The position numbers and the translations under genes are program-made. From contig NC_045149.1 of assembly GCF_008831285.2 (NCBI RefSeq), forward strand, positions 14,658,578 through 14,722,577: DNA of 64,000 nt. Direction: 5' to 3'. Source of the stretch: Nymphaea colorata. Its lineage: Eukaryota; Streptophyta; Magnoliopsida; Nymphaeales; Nymphaeaceae. Positions 11,973-24,088 of the stretch are shown here, in pieces; position 1 is the stretch's first letter, and the number at the start of each line of letters is the position of its first letter. The notes below the pieces were generated by a model. The model did not search any database. It was not told where the DNA came from and saw nothing but the letters and a program-made list of their open reading frames with translations.

Positions 11973-14900
11973 ATGCTCGACTACCGCCGCCGCCACCACC
12001 ACCTTCTCCTTCTTCTGTACCTCCTTCTCCTCACACGCTTAACCTTGTCCGCTACCATCCATACCACACTGTTTTCCCTCCTCTCTCTAAAATCCTCATT
12101 CTCAGACCCTTCCAATACCCTTCTCGACTGGAAGAACACAACCGTTATATTTGCCGGCACCTACGCTAAGCCACCATGGTGTAGCTGGTCCGGCGTCACC
12201 TGCCAACCCCGAACTTTCAATGTTATAAGTCTGAACCTCTCCAACCGCAACCTCTCAGGCACCATCTCGCCGGAGATCCGCCTGCTCCATCAGCTCCGCC
12301 ACCTGAACCTCAGCCACAATGCCTTCGAGGGCCCACTCCAGCCGAACATATTCAATTTACCATCCCTCAGAACCCTCGACATCAATCATAACAAATTCAA
12401 TTCCTCCTTCCCTTCGGGCTTCGAAGGCCTCCATTCCCTCGTCTACTTCTCCGCCTTTAGCAACAGTTTCACGGGACCGCTACCCTCTCTGCTGCCACCT
12501 TCGATACAGCACCTGGATCTTGGGGGAAGTTACTTCACCGATAGTGTTCCAGCCAGCTATGGTGGTTTTCCGACTCTTCGATACCTCTACCTCGCCGGGA
12601 ACGTCCTCACCGGCTTCCTGCCACCGCAGCTCGGCAACCTCACCCTGCTCGAGCACCTGGAGATCGGCTACAACAACTACTCCGGGGGGCTCCCTGCCGA
12701 ACTCGGGTCGATCACGGCCCTGACTTACCTCGACGTCTCGTCCGCCAACCTCTCTGGACCTATCCCACTAGAGATATGTAACCTCACACGTCTCAATACG
12801 TTGTTCCTCTTCAAGAACCAGTTGACGGGTCCCATCCCACCGGAGATTGCCCGACTCTCATCACTCGCCTTTCTTGACCTGTCGGAGAATCAGATCTCCG
12901 GCGATATTCCCGACGGAATTTCACTACTAAAGAACCTAACCCTCCTCAATCTCATGACCAATCGTCTGGCGGGGGCATACCAGACGGCTTGGCGGACCTG
13001 CCCAATTTGGAAGCCCTGCGCTTGTGGAACAACTCGCTCACAGGACGGATTCCACCGCGGCTTGGACTCAATGGACGACTCGCGCATCTCGATGTCTCGT
13101 CCAACTTCCTCGCCGGTCCGATTCCAGATACGCTTTGTACCGGGCAAAAGCTCTACCGGTTGATCCTCTTCGACAACCTCCTCACCGGTCCAATTCCCCG
13201 CTCGCTAGCGAACTGCACCTTACTGTGGCGATTCAGGGCGGAGAATAACCTGTTGTCCGGCGAGATCCCCAGTGGGTTCGGCTCCTTATCCAATCTAACG
13301 TACGTTGATCTGAGCCGGAACAGTTTCTCTGGCCGGATTCCCGACGACATCAGTCAGGCACCGCGATTGCAGTTCCTGAACATATCGAACAATCGATTTG
13401 CGGTGGCACTTCCTGATCGCATTTGGCACTTTCCTAGTCTTGAGATCTTCTCGGCGAGTTACTGTAATTTGAAGGGAAGAATACCAGCGTTCCTCGATGG
13501 GTGCCAAAGTATCTATAAGATCGAACTCGATGGCAATCGTCTGAGCGGAAGCGTGCCGGAAGATATTGGAAATTGCAAGAAGTTGGTGAGCATTCAGTTG
13601 AGCAAGAATTCGCTCTCCGGCCAAATCCCGTCGGAGCTGGCCACAATTCCGGCAATAACCGAAGTTGATCTTTCGCAGAACTCCCTCTCAGGCAAGATAC
13701 CAGAGGTATTCGCGAACTGCACCACGCTCGAGAGCTTCAATGTCTCTTACAACTCACTGTCAGGCAGGGTGCCGTTGTCGGGCCCGGTATTTCAACTTCT
13801 CCAACCGTCGTCATTCGCGGGGAACCCAGACCTTTGTGGCCTCATCCTTCGACGTTGCCCGGAGCCCACCGATGTTGCGTCGAAGCATGCACCAGACCAG
13901 CAACACGCAAAGAAGACAGCAGGCCCCTTGGTTTGGATTCTTGCGGTGGCACTAACGACCGGGATGTTCGCCCTGGTCGCCGGCAGTCGTGTGTTGCATC
14001 GGAGGTGCGTCATCCACGGCATCCGCCGGAACTACAAAGAAGAGATGAAGATGGGACCTTGGACGATGACGGCCTTCCAGCGACTGAATTTCACCGTAGA
14101 CGAGGTGGTGCAGTGCCTGAACTGCAGCGAGGATATCGTCGGCATGGGATCGGCGGGAACAGTGTACCGCGCGTCCATGTCGGGCGGTGATGTCATCGCC
14201 GTCAAGAAACTCTGGGCGAGGCCGTGCAAGGACAGAGCCGAAAAGTCCGACGGCCGCGGCGTCCTATCGGAAGTGGAGGTCCTGGGGAGGGTGAGGCACC
14301 GGAACATCGTGCGTCTCTTGGGGTGCTGCAGCAACGGCGATACGTCTCTGCTGCTGTACGAGTACATGCCCAACGGCAACCTCGACGGCTGGTTGCACGG
14401 CAAGAAGACCGGAGTGCCGCCGTTCCGTCAACGAGGCGAGGGCGGTGATCGAAAGAAGGAAGGCGGGGCGGGGTCGGCCGGCGACTGGGTGACGCGGTAC
14501 AAGATCGCGGTGGGGGTGGCGGAGGGGATCAAGTACCTACACCACGACTGCAAGCCGGTGATCGTGCATCGAGATCTGAAGCCGAGCAATATCCTGCTGG
14601 ACGCGGACCTGGAGGCTCGAGTCGCCGACTTCGGGGTCGCGAAGCTGCTGGACGACTCCAATGGGTCCATGTCCGTCATCGCCGGCTCCTACGGTTACAT
14701 CGCTCCCGGTATTGCTCTCGCCTTGATCACCATTAAAGATCTTAATGCAGTCATTGAAATGGTCTTTGTTAAAATGAACCATGTGTTCCTCATAAATCAT
14801 ATGACATATGTAGTGTATTCTACCATGTTCTTATTTCTTTAAAGCCTTATATCCAATTCAAACACCACATATATATACTGGATCGGTTAGTCCAGGACCG

Positions 14901-15706
14901 ATTTGGTCCCACCGGGTACGTCCAATTGAGTTGGGCCAGAACCTCGGCAGGGCAAGTACCAACAGTGGGTCTAAGTGAGTTCCTTAGACGACGCTCTATT
15001 TCGGGAACAACTTGTACGGTTTGTTCCCTATTTGGTCTGTCCATGTTAGTATTTGTTCCCAAGTACCAAAAGTAACAAGTCAAAAGGAAGACAAACGTTC
15101 TCACTGGGTCCCATGAGTCAGGTCCAGAGACACGCAAAAGCCGGACGTGGGTTCGAACCCAGATCGTTTGAAGGTGATCCCATCGAAGGTTGTGATTCCT
15201 ACATTTGCATGTCACTATCTTGAGAACTCATGGTGCATGAAAATGTTATAATTAATCTTTTTTTTTTACGAGAAAAAGAAGCACAATATTGATGCATGCC
15301 ATGGTATTTCTCTGTTGCAGAGTACGCGTACACACTGCAAGTAGATGAGAAAAGCGACATCTACAGCTTCGGCGTGGTTCTGATGGAGATCATCAGCGGC
15401 AGAAGGTCGGTGGATGCCGAGTACGGGGACGGCAACAGCATCGTGGATTGGGTTCGGAACAAGATCCAGACCAAGGAAGGGGTGGTGGAAGTGTTGGACA
15501 AGGACGCAGGGGCTGACTGCGGCTCCGTCCGTGAAGAGATGCTGCTGGTCTTGAGGGTGGCACTGCTCTGCACAACCCGATGCCCGGCCGACCGGCCGTC
15601 CATGCGTGATGTCGTCTCCATGCTGCAAGAAGCAAAGCCAAAGAGAAAGGCGGTAAACACTTCTGATCTTCATGGCATCGACAGCCATGGTGTAAATAAA
15701 AGTTAA
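11973..15706 (+). CDS. TDR/PXY-like LRR receptor kinase, full length but with a 1-base frameshift
   Basis: Two exons: 11973-14708 and 15321-15706, with a GT-AG intron 14709-15320 splitting the Glu codon of GYIAP|EYAYTLQ, where subfamily XI kinases are known to carry an intron. Order: signal peptide (residues about 9-28), N-cap with WCSWSGVTC, about 20 LRRs, C-cap NPDLCG, a transmembrane helix (about 648-672), then a kinase with GMGSAGTVYRA loop, VIAVKKLW lysine, HRDLKPSN (RD type, about 865), DFG (about 886) and GSYGYIAPEYAY. Expected length is about 1040 residues, essentially that of Arabidopsis PXY/TDR. The frame breaks at the G-run 12971-12975 inside an LRR: five G where six would keep LAGGIPDGLADLPNLE open. 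Upstream the frame runs from 11973, downstream it resumes at about 12976. Known family role: plasma-membrane receptor for CLE/TDIF peptides controlling vascular cambium. The single indel with otherwise intact motifs suggests a sequencing error or a very recent null allele. MOL1- or PXL-type paralogy is possible. Confidence 0.88.
14709..15320 (+). other. Intron of the TDR-like gene
   Basis: Begins GTATTG after CCCG and ends TCTCTGTTGCAG. Joining the exons restores the strictly conserved kinase sequence GYIAPEYAYTLQVDEKSD. At 612 bp it is longer than needed and holds retroelement-like non-coding sequence, including a palindromic GGGTTCGAACCC at about 15152-15163, but no gene. Confidence 0.85.
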
Positions 15707-17647
15707 CGTTCGGGTATTGTATTGAAGAAGAATTGAAGTAGAGGATTCGATAGGCCGGTGCCTTCTCTTTACTTCTTTTTTTCTTTTTTATTATCTATAT
15801 AGAAAGAAGGTTTACAGGGTTCAGACTTTCAGTCGTGATGTATTGACTCACGCTGTCCTATACACAGATTGAATTGTAATAGTTTGTATTGACTGTTGAG
15901 TTGGTGAAGATTCCCTTGATTCTATCTGTTGATCTTTCTTTATGTTGACCCTTCCATTGAGTTCAGAGAAAAAATCAATTGCGGCTTAAGGCTGTTGAGT
16001 TAGAGGATGTCAGAATTGCATTGTGACATCAAAATTCATTTAAACTGAAACCTGTGAGGCTTAACAACGAAGAAAATTTTGTCTTTCAAAGGCGCCAGTG
16101 ATTGCTGCTCTTGATCACAAATTCTCCGTTTTGAGAATTGTGGGTTTAAGAACAAATCCTTCCCCTTTCAATTGCAACAAGGCAACCTGAGGATTTTAAT
16201 TATAGATCTTAAGTCCGAGCTAAGATCCTTAGTTTTATGAACTGTAGATGAATCTTTTACCAAATCAACAAAACATGCATGTCAAATCTGCGGATTTCAA
16301 ATCAAAATGAACTAAATGCTCCAATACAATAGACAATTTGGAGCCCAACATCAGGTAACATTTCCCATCCGTTTATAAACTAGTCACCATTAACGTGCCT
16401 ATAGGGATTTCAACAAATCATAGAATCGGACGTAGTATTTACCATATCGGATTCGTGGTGTGTTTACATATTTCGATACGAATCCAGATTTAAATACAAA
16501 GGCAACCAAATTTATATCACATCTAAATTTAAAATTTTAATTTGAAATCTAAATCCAAAATTTAAATTCGTGCCCGAATTTGTATCCAATTTTTCAATCC
16601 ACAACTGAATACCAAGCAATTATACTATATTTAAAATCGATGTTCAAAACTTATGGAAATTGAATGTAGGATATTAACTAAAATTGAACTTATGTTGAAT
16701 TGGATGAATCTAATCCATTTAGGTCCTCACTTGCCAATCCAACCAATTTCTTTTAGAGAAAGAGGTCCTTTACACCAGTCTCATGAACCCGATATTTCTT
16801 TAATTTTTTTATCTTACCAAACATTGCTTTAACTAGCTAACAAAGGAAAAACGAGGGTTTTGAAAACTTGATTTGCAAAATAGCCTGTCCTAGAGTGCAA
16901 ACACGATTTTTAAAAAGTAAAGAAGTAAGAAAAAAGAAAACCAGGTTTTCTAGTTCTCTCGTCTTCAGTTGTCCCGTAGTTAATTCTCTGAGTTCTCTCT
17001 GATCCACCCAAGCCTACTTTATTCGGGCTCTATTACAGATCCGGGACCCAAGACCCAAGCCTGGGTACGTATTGGCTACGACTGAGAGGGAATGTATCGG
17101 ATGTCAACAAGGAACTGTGAAGCGGATCCGAATAACAGTTTGTCAATGGATCTGACCACTCATTCCCTCTTGTTCAAGACGCTAGGTTGGAATGGAAATT
17201 GCGCGTCAAATCCGTTGGCTTCCTTTCCTGCGAGGTTAGTTTTTCATTTTCATTACTGCTCAACGCTTCTCCTCCCTCCTGCTTTCGTCTTTCCTTTCAC
17301 CATTTTACACTAATTGGTTCTGTATGTATTTCCTTCTTATGGGGCCTGAAGATCTTTTGCTGTTTCGGCTTGCGAACGTGAGGATTGCTCATCAATCGGG
17401 ATCCCTGAGGTCGAAAACGAAAGAGGGTATCGCTCCAACCTTCGCATTTCATCGTCTTTTCTTGTGAATGTTCAGCAGGGGCTCGTGACTCTGGTCATTT
17501 TTGAGGAGGTTGGGATTTAAATTTGAAGTGGGTTTCTGTTGATTTGTATTTCTGGAACAAGAGAGGGAAGAGAAGTACCAGTATTGCTGGGCTATTTGGG
17601 TTTTCTGATAAGAACAGAAGAAGGGGTTTTCTGGATCATTTTTGGAG
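15707..17647. other. 3' flank of the kinase gene, no gene seen
   Basis: The AT-rich 3' flank has an AATAAA overlapping the stop region (15695-15700). Then come 16300-16750 with repeated AAATTTAAAATTTTAATTTG-like strings, typical of old non-coding repeats, and a more GC-rich stretch at 17090-17640 that may be the promoter and leader of the PLAC8-like fragment. No reading frame of note. Confidence 0.6.
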
Positions 17648-17970
17648 ATGGCGGATAACCCTAAATGTGAAGGAATACTCATCTGGCTTGTAATTGCAGG
17701 TTGGCAGGGACTGTTTTGCCCATGTGTGCTATTTGGTCGAAATCTTGAAAATTTGAGGGAAGTCATTCCGTGGACTAGGCCTTGTATTTGTCATGCCATA
17801 TTTGTTGAGGGCGGCACAGCACGTTCAACAGCAACTGCAATACTCCATCACCGTGGCATTGATCCCTCAACGTCGTTCCTGATCGGTGCAGGATTGCTGC
17901 TCACTTGGTGGGTGTGTGGCATCTACAGGGGCCTATTTCAGCAAAAATTGCGTAGGAAATATCATTTAAG
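17648..17970 (+). pseudogene. PLAC8-family (cell number regulator-like) gene fragment, copy 1
   Basis: The frame gives MADNPKCEG..., then GWQGLFCPCVLFGRN, IPWTRPCICHAIFVEGG, STSFLIGAG, WWVCGIY and KLRRKYHL. CPCVLFGRN, the Cys-rich centre and the LR.KY end are hallmarks of the PLAC8 domain of plant cell number regulators and cadmium-resistance-like membrane proteins. The likely true exon is 17700-17970: a consensus acceptor (TAATTGCAG) precedes it and a donor (AAG|GTTCTC) follows. The usual first exon and the last exon with the second Cys cluster (CCLHWCALCQE-like in the family) are not found anywhere in the following 2.5 kb. So this looks like a truncated fragment, despite an intact frame. 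MADNPKCEG may only be intron read-through. Confidence 0.6.
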
Positions 17971-20459
17971 GTTCTCTTTCTCTCTCTGTGACAGACGCCC
18001 ATGCATATGTTTTTGAAATATTATTGTCCATGGCACACTCTTGCCATTTCTCAAAGTGCTACCCTGCCCTTTTTGTGATGTTAGAATTGTGTTATCTTTA
18101 TTAGAGCATGCTTTGATTGTCTGAATAATCTTTACACCCTTGTAAAGCTTATCGGTTATTTTCACTAGTGAAGGCAGCATACCACGTGGTGAGGAAATTC
18201 AAGACTTCTTTCACCACCATACATCCTTTTATACTTGGAATCGGTTAAGGAAAGGTTGGTAGGAAAGACATCCAAATTTCTTCACCCAAGTTTTGAGTGC
18301 AAGCACACCTTAGGGAAATTTCACCTCGCGGAAGTACTATCCCGGCAATTAAATATGTCTCAACTTCAAAGCAGTTAAACTCAGTCTAGTAGGTATGTGG
18401 TAAATGACTTGTTTGAATGAGCATGTGTCTAGTAGGTTAAACAGGGGAAGGCAAGGATACACTTGAAGTTCATGCCGACCCCACAAGTTTCTATATTTAG
18501 CTGTGAACTGGGATTGGACAACCTTGCCGATACATGATACATAATACAGGTGAGTATGCATGTTTTATGTACAGTTTTATAAAGGCCCTGCACTTTCGTT
18601 GGATAGAAGTTACTGTCTCTTTTTTGTTTCTGGCGTTGAAACATTTGTATTCCCATATGAGGTGGTTGCAAAAAGAATATGGGTGCAAAAAACATCTTTT
18701 ACCATAATTTTTTCTTTTGGACTTGGTATGAAAATTTATAACGCGAAAAGGCACTCGATGGAAAATTATGGTGTGCCATTAGGGAGAGTAAGTATGAACT
18801 GTGCACAAAACATTTATTCATTAATACAGGCAATGTGCAACTAATGTCATACCTGCCTCTCAATAAACTGCAAATTATAAAACAATGTGTATGTGAAGAA
18901 ATGGCTCCATGCTAATTTTTTATCTTTGGTGAACAAAACCTGTTTGAGAAACATTGGATAGAGTTGCCAATGTTCTCTCCCTATTTTGTGGCCCTCCGAT
19001 AAGGTACTGATTTGGTCCTATTCTAGCTTCCCAAGGTTAGCACTTGTAAATCTATATCAAGTTTAGATCAAAACCTAGCTTCGCACTGAGGTTTCTCTTT
19101 ACCTATCGAGTCATGGAAACCCACCCGATTCACTTCAAAAACTTGGTTTCTTTGCTAAACCTAAGTTTTGGTGTGTTATCCAAAAGGGCTTAGGTTTCCA
19201 CTTGAGGTGGTTCTAAGGTATAATATGTGTTGATCTAAAGCTTTTTGCATATTTTTTTTATAAAGAGAAAGGAAAGAAACTGTACACAATTTACATTACG
19301 AGTATTATATTGTCGACTGTGGTACGTTACTGTGTCTCATATGATACAGTAAAATATCATAAAATGCACCTAACATTGATGTACTTCTTTGTTTGGCTTG
19401 GGAAACGTACACTGCCTCCAAAGAGCAGGAGGCAGAGGTTTTATGGTTTACCCTGAGTAGATGTTGTGTAAGGCCTGCTAATTGTCATCGCCATCTTAAT
19501 ATTTTCTTCACATATTAAAATGCCTAAAAATGAATCGTTGCAAAACTTCACATTTTAGTAGGAAAATTTATGGGAAAGGTGCTAGATGAAGAATCATCTG
19601 GCATCTGTAAGTAAAGTTGAAACCGTCTACTTCACTTGTGCTGTTTTGCACTCTGTCTAGTGTGACAACAATCAAGAGAGTTCGAGCATATGAACTTTGG
19701 ATTATTATGAAATGACATTAACAGTATGCACTTCTGTACCCTTTTCATGCGATTTGGGTATTTTCATAATACACCCCAATGTAGTGGAGCTTATTAAGCT
19801 GATATGGTGCACGCTCTTATATCTGCTAGAATCTCAGCCGCTAGAATTGTGTGGAATACTGGGTTGGAAAGGATTTAAAAAAAAAATTGTGAAAATCTCT
19901 GTTGTTGAAGGTCACTATTTGTTTGGTTTGAGATCCGTATTTTATCTGTTGCAGGGGGCCTTTTGTTCTTAAAAGGGCATTAATTTTGGTGGAGTTTTTT
20001 TGTGCAAACGTCAAGATTCTTTTGGACAGCATTATGAAGGATGGCAATGATATAGCTACCAAAGGTGAATAGTGGTGGTCGTTGTATTGCTCATGCATGC
20101 TTTTGTTGTTAAGGATATCTCAGTTGCCTCACAAGCGAATCCTAACTTTCATTGATCGCAGAATGATCTGGTTCAGTTCCACAATTCACAGGCATACAAG
20201 ATCTCAGGTATCAAACTCAGGTTGATTCCTCGAACCATTTCGCTTCATTTTCGTGCAATCGTATTACTACATCTGCTTTGCGTTTGTCGAAATTGAAATA
20301 ACCGTAATTTCAATGCTAAAGGAAAGTCAACAAGTGAAATAGGAAAAAACATGGACTTGAGCTTTCGATCAATAAAGCAAATTAGAATGACAAATTGAAT
20401 ATTAGGAAGTCTGACTACGAATAGAGAGTGCAAGTTCCTTGAGAGCCGTAATCAAATTG
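17971..20459. other. Non-coding part of duplication copy 1
   Basis: AT-rich sequence downstream of the PLAC8-like exon, with no reading frame resembling its missing last exon. It is repeated nearly base for base at 24410-26880, where most differences are one-base gaps in homopolymers. Confidence 0.6.
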
Positions 20460-20529
20460 CTAAGTCTATTTTCCATAAATAGTTTATTTAACAGCTAAGT
20501 CTATTTTCCATAAATAGTTTATTTAACAG
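20460..20529 (+). repeat. Perfect 35-bp tandem duplication
   Basis: Two identical 35-bp units (20460-20494, 20495-20529), each starting CTAAGTCTATTTTCC and ending TTATTTAACAG. It begins at the very base where the match to duplication copy 2 stops at the N gap. Confidence 0.95.
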
Positions 20530-20750
20530 ATCGATTTGTTTAAGCATGAACCTCCTTGTACCAAAAAGTAAACAAAAACAAAAACGTGACTATACGAAAT
20601 AAGAAAATGGAATGAGATATAAGCGTTAATCTCAAAAGAGATGGAGAATGAGATTAGCAGGCGCTTGAGGTGCACGCCTCGTTAATGGGGCGTGCGCTTC
20701 AAACAACAATGGCCTATGTTCTTTGCAACGCGTAAGTCTGCGTATGGTAA

Positions 20751-20918
20751 GGTATAGCGGTGAAAATAATCACCGTTATAAGTCTATAGCGGTGAAGGCC
20801 TATGCCGGTGATCAAGAACACCGCTATAAGTGGGCTATAGCTGCGAACTCTGGCACCGGTATAAGTTCGTATAGCGACCACGAAAACCACCGGTATAGAC
20901 TTATAACGGTGGTTATTT
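20751..20918. repeat. Array of alternating CACCG(C/G)TATA motifs with inverted symmetry
   Basis: About ten copies of a motif of the form TATAGCGGTG or its complement CACCGCTATA / CACCGGTATA lie within 170 bp in alternating orientation. The outer arms (about 20767-20793 and 20889-20915) are near-perfect inverted repeats: CACCGTTATAAGTCTATAG against CTATAGACTTATAACGGTG, with one change. Such short alternating repeats resemble subterminal binding-site arrays of CACTA or Mutator-type transposons. No matching terminal sequence was identified, so the class is open. Confidence 0.6.
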
Positions 20919-21769
20919 CCAACCATGTCATCCGTTCTTCTAGTGCTTGTTGGTGCGTCTGTGTTGCTTCCGGTGCCGACAAGACCTGTGTTTTCACACC
21001 AAAGATGCGTCTTGGATTCAAAACAATAACATTAGCAACAACAATTCAGATTACTTCTACCTTGAAATCAATTTCTTGACGGAAAGCCGTCTTGTTTTGG
21101 TTTCTTTAACTTGTTTGATCTGTAAAAATGTAGTTCATTGTAGTCAGTCTCCGCCTTACTCCAGCTTCGATCATTTGACTAGAAAATGAACCAGGTGACT
21201 ATGATTCTCTCTCTTTTTAAACTTTAAAATCATGTGCCAGTGCAACACCCTATCATGATAGCGCACACACACACACCAAAGAGGAATATGTCAAGGCTTC
21301 TGGTGGGCATGTATTCAAAGACCAAGAGGTCACTTTCTCATCATTAAAGCCAAGCAGGAAATCGTCTACGAAAAGCCCTACCCTCACTTAGGAGGTGGAG
21401 GTAGAAGATGTCTATATGTTTTTGCTTTACCGAGTTCCATAAACGCTTTTCTAAATGCAAATTCAATATAATTTCAGTCTCGAAGCATGAGACTATTCTA
21501 GCACAGTAAGCGACTTTAAAACTAAAGAGAAGGGACTTCTTATTTATTAAATTCACATTGGGGGCACTTCTTCATGGTGCCCTTCTTCTTTATATGGACT
21601 GGAGGTAGAAATAGAGTTCAATTTTAGATTGCGTAGGATTTTCAAACTATTTTTTGGAGGTTCTTTTCATTTCTCATTTCCAACCCACATTTGGAATTTC
21701 TTTAATCAGTACACTTTTCAAGTGAAAGTATACCTGTAGAGCTTCATACACTACTACTATCTGTTTTTT
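20919..21769. other. Spacer between the two duplication copies, no gene
   Basis: AT-rich sequence with a short (AC)n tract at 21266-21276 and no convincing reading frame. The left boundary of duplication copy 2 lies at its right end, where kinase-like sequence fades out upstream of about 21770. Confidence 0.5.
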
Positions 21770-22107
21770 GCTTGGTAATTCTGTGGTTATAACGGAGATC
21801 ATTAGGTCGGTGGATGCCGAGTTAGGCATCGTCAACTGCATCGTGGACTGGGTTTGCCACAAGTTTCTGACCAAGGACGGGGTGCTGGAAGTGTTGGACA
21901 AGGACACGGGTCAACTGCAGCTATGTCCACGAGGAGATGATGCTGCCTGCTGGTCTTCATGGTGGCGCTGCTGTGCACAACCCGATGCCCGGCCGTCCGG
22001 TCATCCATACGTGATGTCGTCTCCATGCTGCAAGAAGCATAGCCAAAGAGAAAGGTGGTAAGTGCTTATGTTCACGACATCGACAACCATGGTGTAAGTA
22101 AAAGTTA
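21770..22107 (+). pseudogene. Decayed kinase tail (last exon) of a TDR-like LRR-RLK
   Basis: Reads VVITEIIRSVDAELGIVNC, IVDWVCHKFLTKDGVLEVLD, KDTG, then loses frame. It matches the last exon of the 11973 gene (VVLMEIISGRRSVDAEYGD, SIVDWVRNKIQTKEGVVEVL). The DNA then continues through the equivalent of CTTGHPMPGRPS- and MRDVVSMLQEAKPK-coding sequence in other frames to the equivalent stop region near 22107. Codons for SGRR are missing and there are frameshifts. Only the last exon is present, so it has no function as a kinase. It marks the left part of duplication copy 2. Confidence 0.8.
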
Positions 22108-24088
22108 GCGTTCATGTACTATATTGAAATTGAATTGAACTGGATTCTTTGATCGGCCGGTGTTTCTCTTGCCTTTTTTTTTTATTATCTATATAGAAAT
22201 AATGTTTACATTGTTCAGACTTTTAATCTGATGTATTGACTCACACTGTCCTATACACAGATTGAATTCTAATAGTTTGTGTTGACCGTTGAGTTGGTGA
22301 AGACTCCCTTGATTCTATCTGCTAATCTTTCTTTTTGTTGACCCTTCCATTGAGTTAGGAGAAAAAATTATTTGCGGCTTAAGACGGTTGAGTTAGAGGA
22401 TGTCAGAATTGCATTGTGACATCAAAATTCATTTCATAAAAAATTTTTGATACTTAAACCTGTGAGGCTTAAGAACAATGAATATTTGTTTTTCAAAGGG
22501 GGCAGTGATTGCTGCTCTTGATTTAACATTCTCCGGATTTGAGAACTGTGGGTTTAAGAACAGATCCTTCCCCTTTCCATTTTAAATCGGACCTTTTCTC
22601 AATGTAGTAAGGTAAGTTGAGGAATTTAATTACAGATCTTACGTCCAAGTAAAGATCTTTTGTTTGATGAACTATAAATGAATCTTTTGCCAAATGAACA
22701 AGACGTGCATGTCAAATCTATGGATTTCAAATCAAAATTAACTAAATGCTCCAATACAATAAACAATTTGGGGCCCAAAATCATGTAACATTTCCCATCC
22801 ATTTACAGCCTAATCACCATTAACGTGCCTATAGGGATTCCAACAAATCATAGAATCGGATGTAGTATTTACCACATCGGATTCGGGGTGTGTATGCATA
22901 TTTGGATACGAATTCAGATTTAAATACAAAGGTAACCAAATTTATATCATTTTCAAATTTAAAATTTTAATTTGAAAACTAAATCCAACTTTTAAATTCG
23001 TGCCCGAACTTGTATCCAATTTTTCAATGCAGAATTGAATACCAAGCACATTATACTATATTTAAAATTCATGTTCAAAACTTATGGAGATTGAATATAG
23101 GATATTAACTAAAATTAAACTTATTTTAAATTGGATGAATCTAATCCACTTAAATCCTCACTTGCCAATCCAACCAAGTCCTTTTTAAAGAAAAAGGTCC
23201 TCCACTCCAGTGGCATGAACCCCTTTTTTTCTTTAATTTTTTATCAAATTTTTTCTTACCAAACGTTGTTTTAACTAGCTAACAAAGGAAAAACGAGGGT
23301 TTTAAAAACTTGATTTATAAAAAAGCTTGTTCTAGAGTGCAAACACGATTTTAAAAATTAAAGAATAAAGAATAAAGAAAACCAGGTTTTCTAGTTCTCC
23401 CGTCTTCATTTGTCCCGTAGTTAATTCTCCTTTATCCACCCAAACCTACTTTACTCTGGCTCTATTACGGATCCGGAACCCAATGCCCAAGCCAGGGTAC
23501 GTATTGAGGTACGACTGAGAGCACATGTGTCCGACATCAACAATGAACTGAGAACCGGATCCGAATAACAGGTTGTCAATGGATTCCACAATCTGACCAC
23601 TCATTCCCTCTTGTCCAAGACATCTTGATCTAGGTTGGAAATTGCGCGTCAAATCCGTTGGCTTCCTTCCTTGCGAGGTAGGTTTTTCATTTTCATTATT
23701 GCTCAACGCTTCTCCTACCTCCTGCTTTCGTCTTTCCTTTCACCATTTTACACTAATTGGTTCTGTATGTATTTCCTTCTTATGGGCCTGAAGATCTTTT
23801 GCTGTTTCGGCTTGCGAACGTGAGGATTGCTCATCAATCGGGATCCCTGAGGTCGAAAACGAAAGAGGGTATCGCTCCAACCTTCGCATTTCATCGTCTT
23901 TTCTTGTGAATGTTCAGCAGGGGCTCGTGACTCTGGTCATTTTTGAGGAGGTTGGGATTTAAATTTGAAGTGGGTTTCTGTTGATTTGTATTTCTGGAAC
24001 AAGAGAGGGAAGAGAAGTACCAGTATTGCTGGGCTATTTGGGTTTTCTGATAAGAACAGAAGAAGGGTTTTCTGGATCATTTTTGGAG
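22108..24088. other. Non-coding flank in duplication copy 2
   Basis: Counterpart of 15707-17647. AT-rich, no gene. Contains the same AAATTTAAAATTTTAATTTG-type strings (about 22960-23000). Confidence 0.6.

Larger units (their letters stand above)
15370..20459 (+). repeat. Segmental tandem duplication, copy 1
   Basis: From the last exon of the TDR-like gene to 20459 the sequence reappears in the same orientation at about 21770-26880. By eye the first part (to about 17285) matches at roughly 90 percent with several multi-base indels, whereas about 17290-20459 is almost identical. It contains the 3' end of the kinase gene, 1.9 kb of AT-rich flank, the PLAC8-like fragment and about 2.5 kb of non-coding sequence. 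Confidence 0.9.

Noticed and set aside
15145-15170. GGGTTCGAACCC resembling a tRNA T-arm within the TDR-like intron
   Set aside because: No acceptor stem, D-arm or anticodon arm could be placed on either strand; it is only a short palindrome.
18349-18844. Overlapping open frames of 70-94 codons on both strands in duplication copy 1
   Set aside because: They lie in non-coding sequence downstream of the PLAC8 exon, have no domain, and change with one-base indels in the second copy.
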